Shown one piece after another: positions 52,901-53,809 of a stretch of DNA of 53,809 nucleotides. This stretch comes from Desulfonatronospira sp. (GTDB taxonomy: Bacteria; Desulfobacterota; Desulfovibrionia; Desulfovibrionales; Desulfonatronovibrionaceae). Location of the stretch: contig PUMA01000166.1 of assembly GCA_003551155.1 (NCBI GenBank), positions 1 through 53,809 of the forward strand, in the 5' to 3' direction. Position 1 is the stretch's first letter. Every line of letters starts with the position of its first letter. The notes under the pieces were generated by a model. It was not told where the DNA came from, searched no databases, and saw only the letters and a program-made list of their open reading frames with translations. Made by a program: the position numbers and the translations under genes.

Positions 52901-53324
52901 AACTCAGTTTTTCAGACCCAGAGAACAGGAAAATCAAAGAGATACAGAGATAGTTTAAAAGGCTGAAACATTTTTTTGATTTTTTGCAACAATATTAATA
53001 AGTTCAAACCATTTTTAGCTGAGTGTAAAGACATCTTATTAAGGTGAAAGAATAGGGTGAGTACCAGAGATCCAGGGAGGGGGGGCTGAATGTTCATGGT
53101 CGATAAAAAGAAACCTGTTCCTGTGCAGAATATGGATGTCATCATACTCCAGAGGTGGGCTCATGGCGAGTATAAGTGAGCACATGAAAAATGAGCAAAT
53201 ATGTTCCACAGGCATGCTGGCTGAAGAAGAGCAGGCTGGTGGTTTTAGATTTTTTATACCGCACCAATTGACTTTTTGCATGCTCATGTATACAATGTAA
53301 TACAATAGCATCAGGAGGTATCTA
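52901..53324. other. A+T-rich intergenic stretch before the toxin-antitoxin pair
   Basis: No coherent protein is seen on either strand. The right end carries the promoter and operator-like repeats of the toxin-antitoxin operon (53268-53306). Confidence 0.45.
53268..53306 (+). promoter_or_regulatory. Promoter and operator-like repeats of the toxin-antitoxin operon
   Basis: TTGACT (53268-53273) and TACAAT (53291-53296), separated by 17 bp, are near-consensus -35 and -10 boxes. TACAAT is repeated exactly 10 bp later (53301-53306), and a GTATAC palindrome overlaps the -10. Direct repeats one helical turn apart suit ribbon-helix-helix antitoxin binding, so autoregulation is inferred. Confidence 0.65.
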
Positions 53325-53543
53325 ATGAGTACAGCAATATCAGTCAGGCTCCCCAAAGCTCTCGCCGATCACCTGGACAGCATAGCCAAAGAAACCGAAA
53401 GATCACGCTCTTACATCATCCAAAAAGCCCTGGAGTCGTATATAGAAGACTATGCGGATCTCCAGGTGGCCCTGGATCGGCTCCATGATAAAACAGATCC
53501 AGTTATTTCAGGCAAAGAGTTGAGGAAGTCCCTTGGCTTATAA
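53325..53543 (+). CDS. Ribbon-helix-helix antitoxin (RelB/CopG type)
   Basis: A 72-residue protein. The N-terminal AISVRLPKALADHLDSIAKETERSRSYIIQKAL region is a ribbon-helix-helix DNA-binding fold (beta-strand SVRLP, then two helices). The C-terminal part (DLQVALDRLHDKTDPVISGKEL) would wrap the toxin. AGGAGG lies 6 nt before the ATG. Its stop overlaps the toxin start by 11 nt. Confidence 0.9.
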   Translation: MSTAISVRLPKALADHLDSIAKETERSRSYIIQKALESYIEDYADLQVALDRLHDKTDPVISGKELRKSLGL

Positions 53544-53793
53544 TATCGTTTACAAGAATTCAGTCCAGCGGGATCTAAAAAAGTTGTCCAAGGCAGAAGC
53601 GCATCGGGTTCTAAAGCAAATTGAGGAAGAACTTTCAAAAAATGCTGAAAACTATCCAGCCCTGAAAGGCCAATTTGCAGGTCTTCGAAAATATCGCGTC
53701 GGTGACTACAGGTTAATCTTTGCTATTTTAGGAGACGACGTCCTCGTACTTAGAATCGGTCACAGGAAAGATGTCTATAAGAAAGAAATCTAA
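53533..53793 (+). CDS. RelE/ParE family toxin
   Basis: An 86-residue basic protein with the family pattern YKNSVQRDLKKLSK (7-20), LKGQFAGLRKYRVGDYRLIF (44-63) and a final VLRIGHRKDVYK (72-83). The Arg, Tyr and Lys residues match RelE-type ribosome-dependent mRNA interferases better than ParE gyrase poisons. The start is TTG 53533 inside the last codons of the antitoxin, a usual device to keep toxin below antitoxin. It appears intact. Confidence 0.9.
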   Translation: MAYNIVYKNSVQRDLKKLSKAEAHRVLKQIEEELSKNAENYPALKGQFAGLRKYRVGDYRLIFAILGDDVLVLRIGHRKDVYKKEI

Positions 53794-53809
53794 GGAGGGC
53801 AAAGCCCGC

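Noticed and set aside
53039-53356. A 105-codon minus-strand frame near the toxin-antitoxin promoter as the missing cytochrome start
   Set aside because: It contains no CxxCH motif or signal peptide and is not in register with the heme-bearing fragment.
1-53809. tRNA, rRNA or CRISPR sequences
   Set aside because: No cloverleaf with T-loop, no rRNA signature and no regularly spaced direct repeat array was recognised; a covariance-model scan would be needed to be certain.

Overview
The window reads as a chromosomal segment of a Desulfovibrionales-type, probably haloalkaliphilic, sulfate-reducing or sulfur-disproportionating bacterium. This placement is inferred from a free-standing desulforedoxin, a Desulfovibrio-type [4Fe-4S] ferredoxin, a meso-diaminopimelate-type dcw cluster, a CobA-HemD fusion, a cytochrome c remnant and a large trehalose operon. 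No taxonomic search was possible.

Layout. (1) 1-2427: a small accessory region with a Nif11-domain protein under a good sigma70-type promoter, a ferredoxin, a 37-residue desulforedoxin, two terminators and a tandem-repeat/hairpin block. (2) 2428-11179 (+): a glycogen/trehalose operon glgX(treX)-treY-treZ-DUF5752-treT. It joins the TreXYZ route from maltodextrin with the TreT route from NDP-glucose plus glucose. A membrane flippase-like protein and a nicotianamine-synthase-like methyltransferase follow on the minus strand. (3) 13229-14181 (+): a class II (plant-type) PRPP synthase behind an overlapping 14-codon leader ORF. (4) 14433-18476 (-): an M23 peptidase, a DUF6899 protein, a MoaD/ThiS-like protein and a radical SAM protein. 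(5) 18642-35821 (-): a nearly complete dcw cluster transcribed mraZ-rsmH-ftsL-ftsI-murE-murF-mraY-murD-ftsW-murG-murC-murB-ftsQ-ftsA-ftsZ. Three tandem 10-bp MraZ boxes lie just upstream of the mraZ start. (6) 36347-37753 (+): pyruvate kinase. (7) 37834-42497 (-): LUD protein, dnaE, queD. (8) 42798-51460 (-): valS, cobA-hemD, purN, TIGR03960-like radical SAM, a surface lipoprotein and an uncharacterised Cys-containing protein. (9) 51951-53793: a PP-loop protein mixing APS-reductase and CysD features, a cytochrome c fragment on the minus strand and a RHH/RelE toxin-antitoxin pair.

The most novel element is a family of about 95-bp imperfect palindromes. There are three full copies (13018-13113, 36160-36253, 42661-42756) and one half copy (16384-16412). 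Each full copy has related inverted ends and is flanked by matching 8-bp direct repeats, which is the signature of a transposed non-autonomous element (MITE). No transposase lies in the window. No rRNA, tRNA or CRISPR array was recognised by eye.
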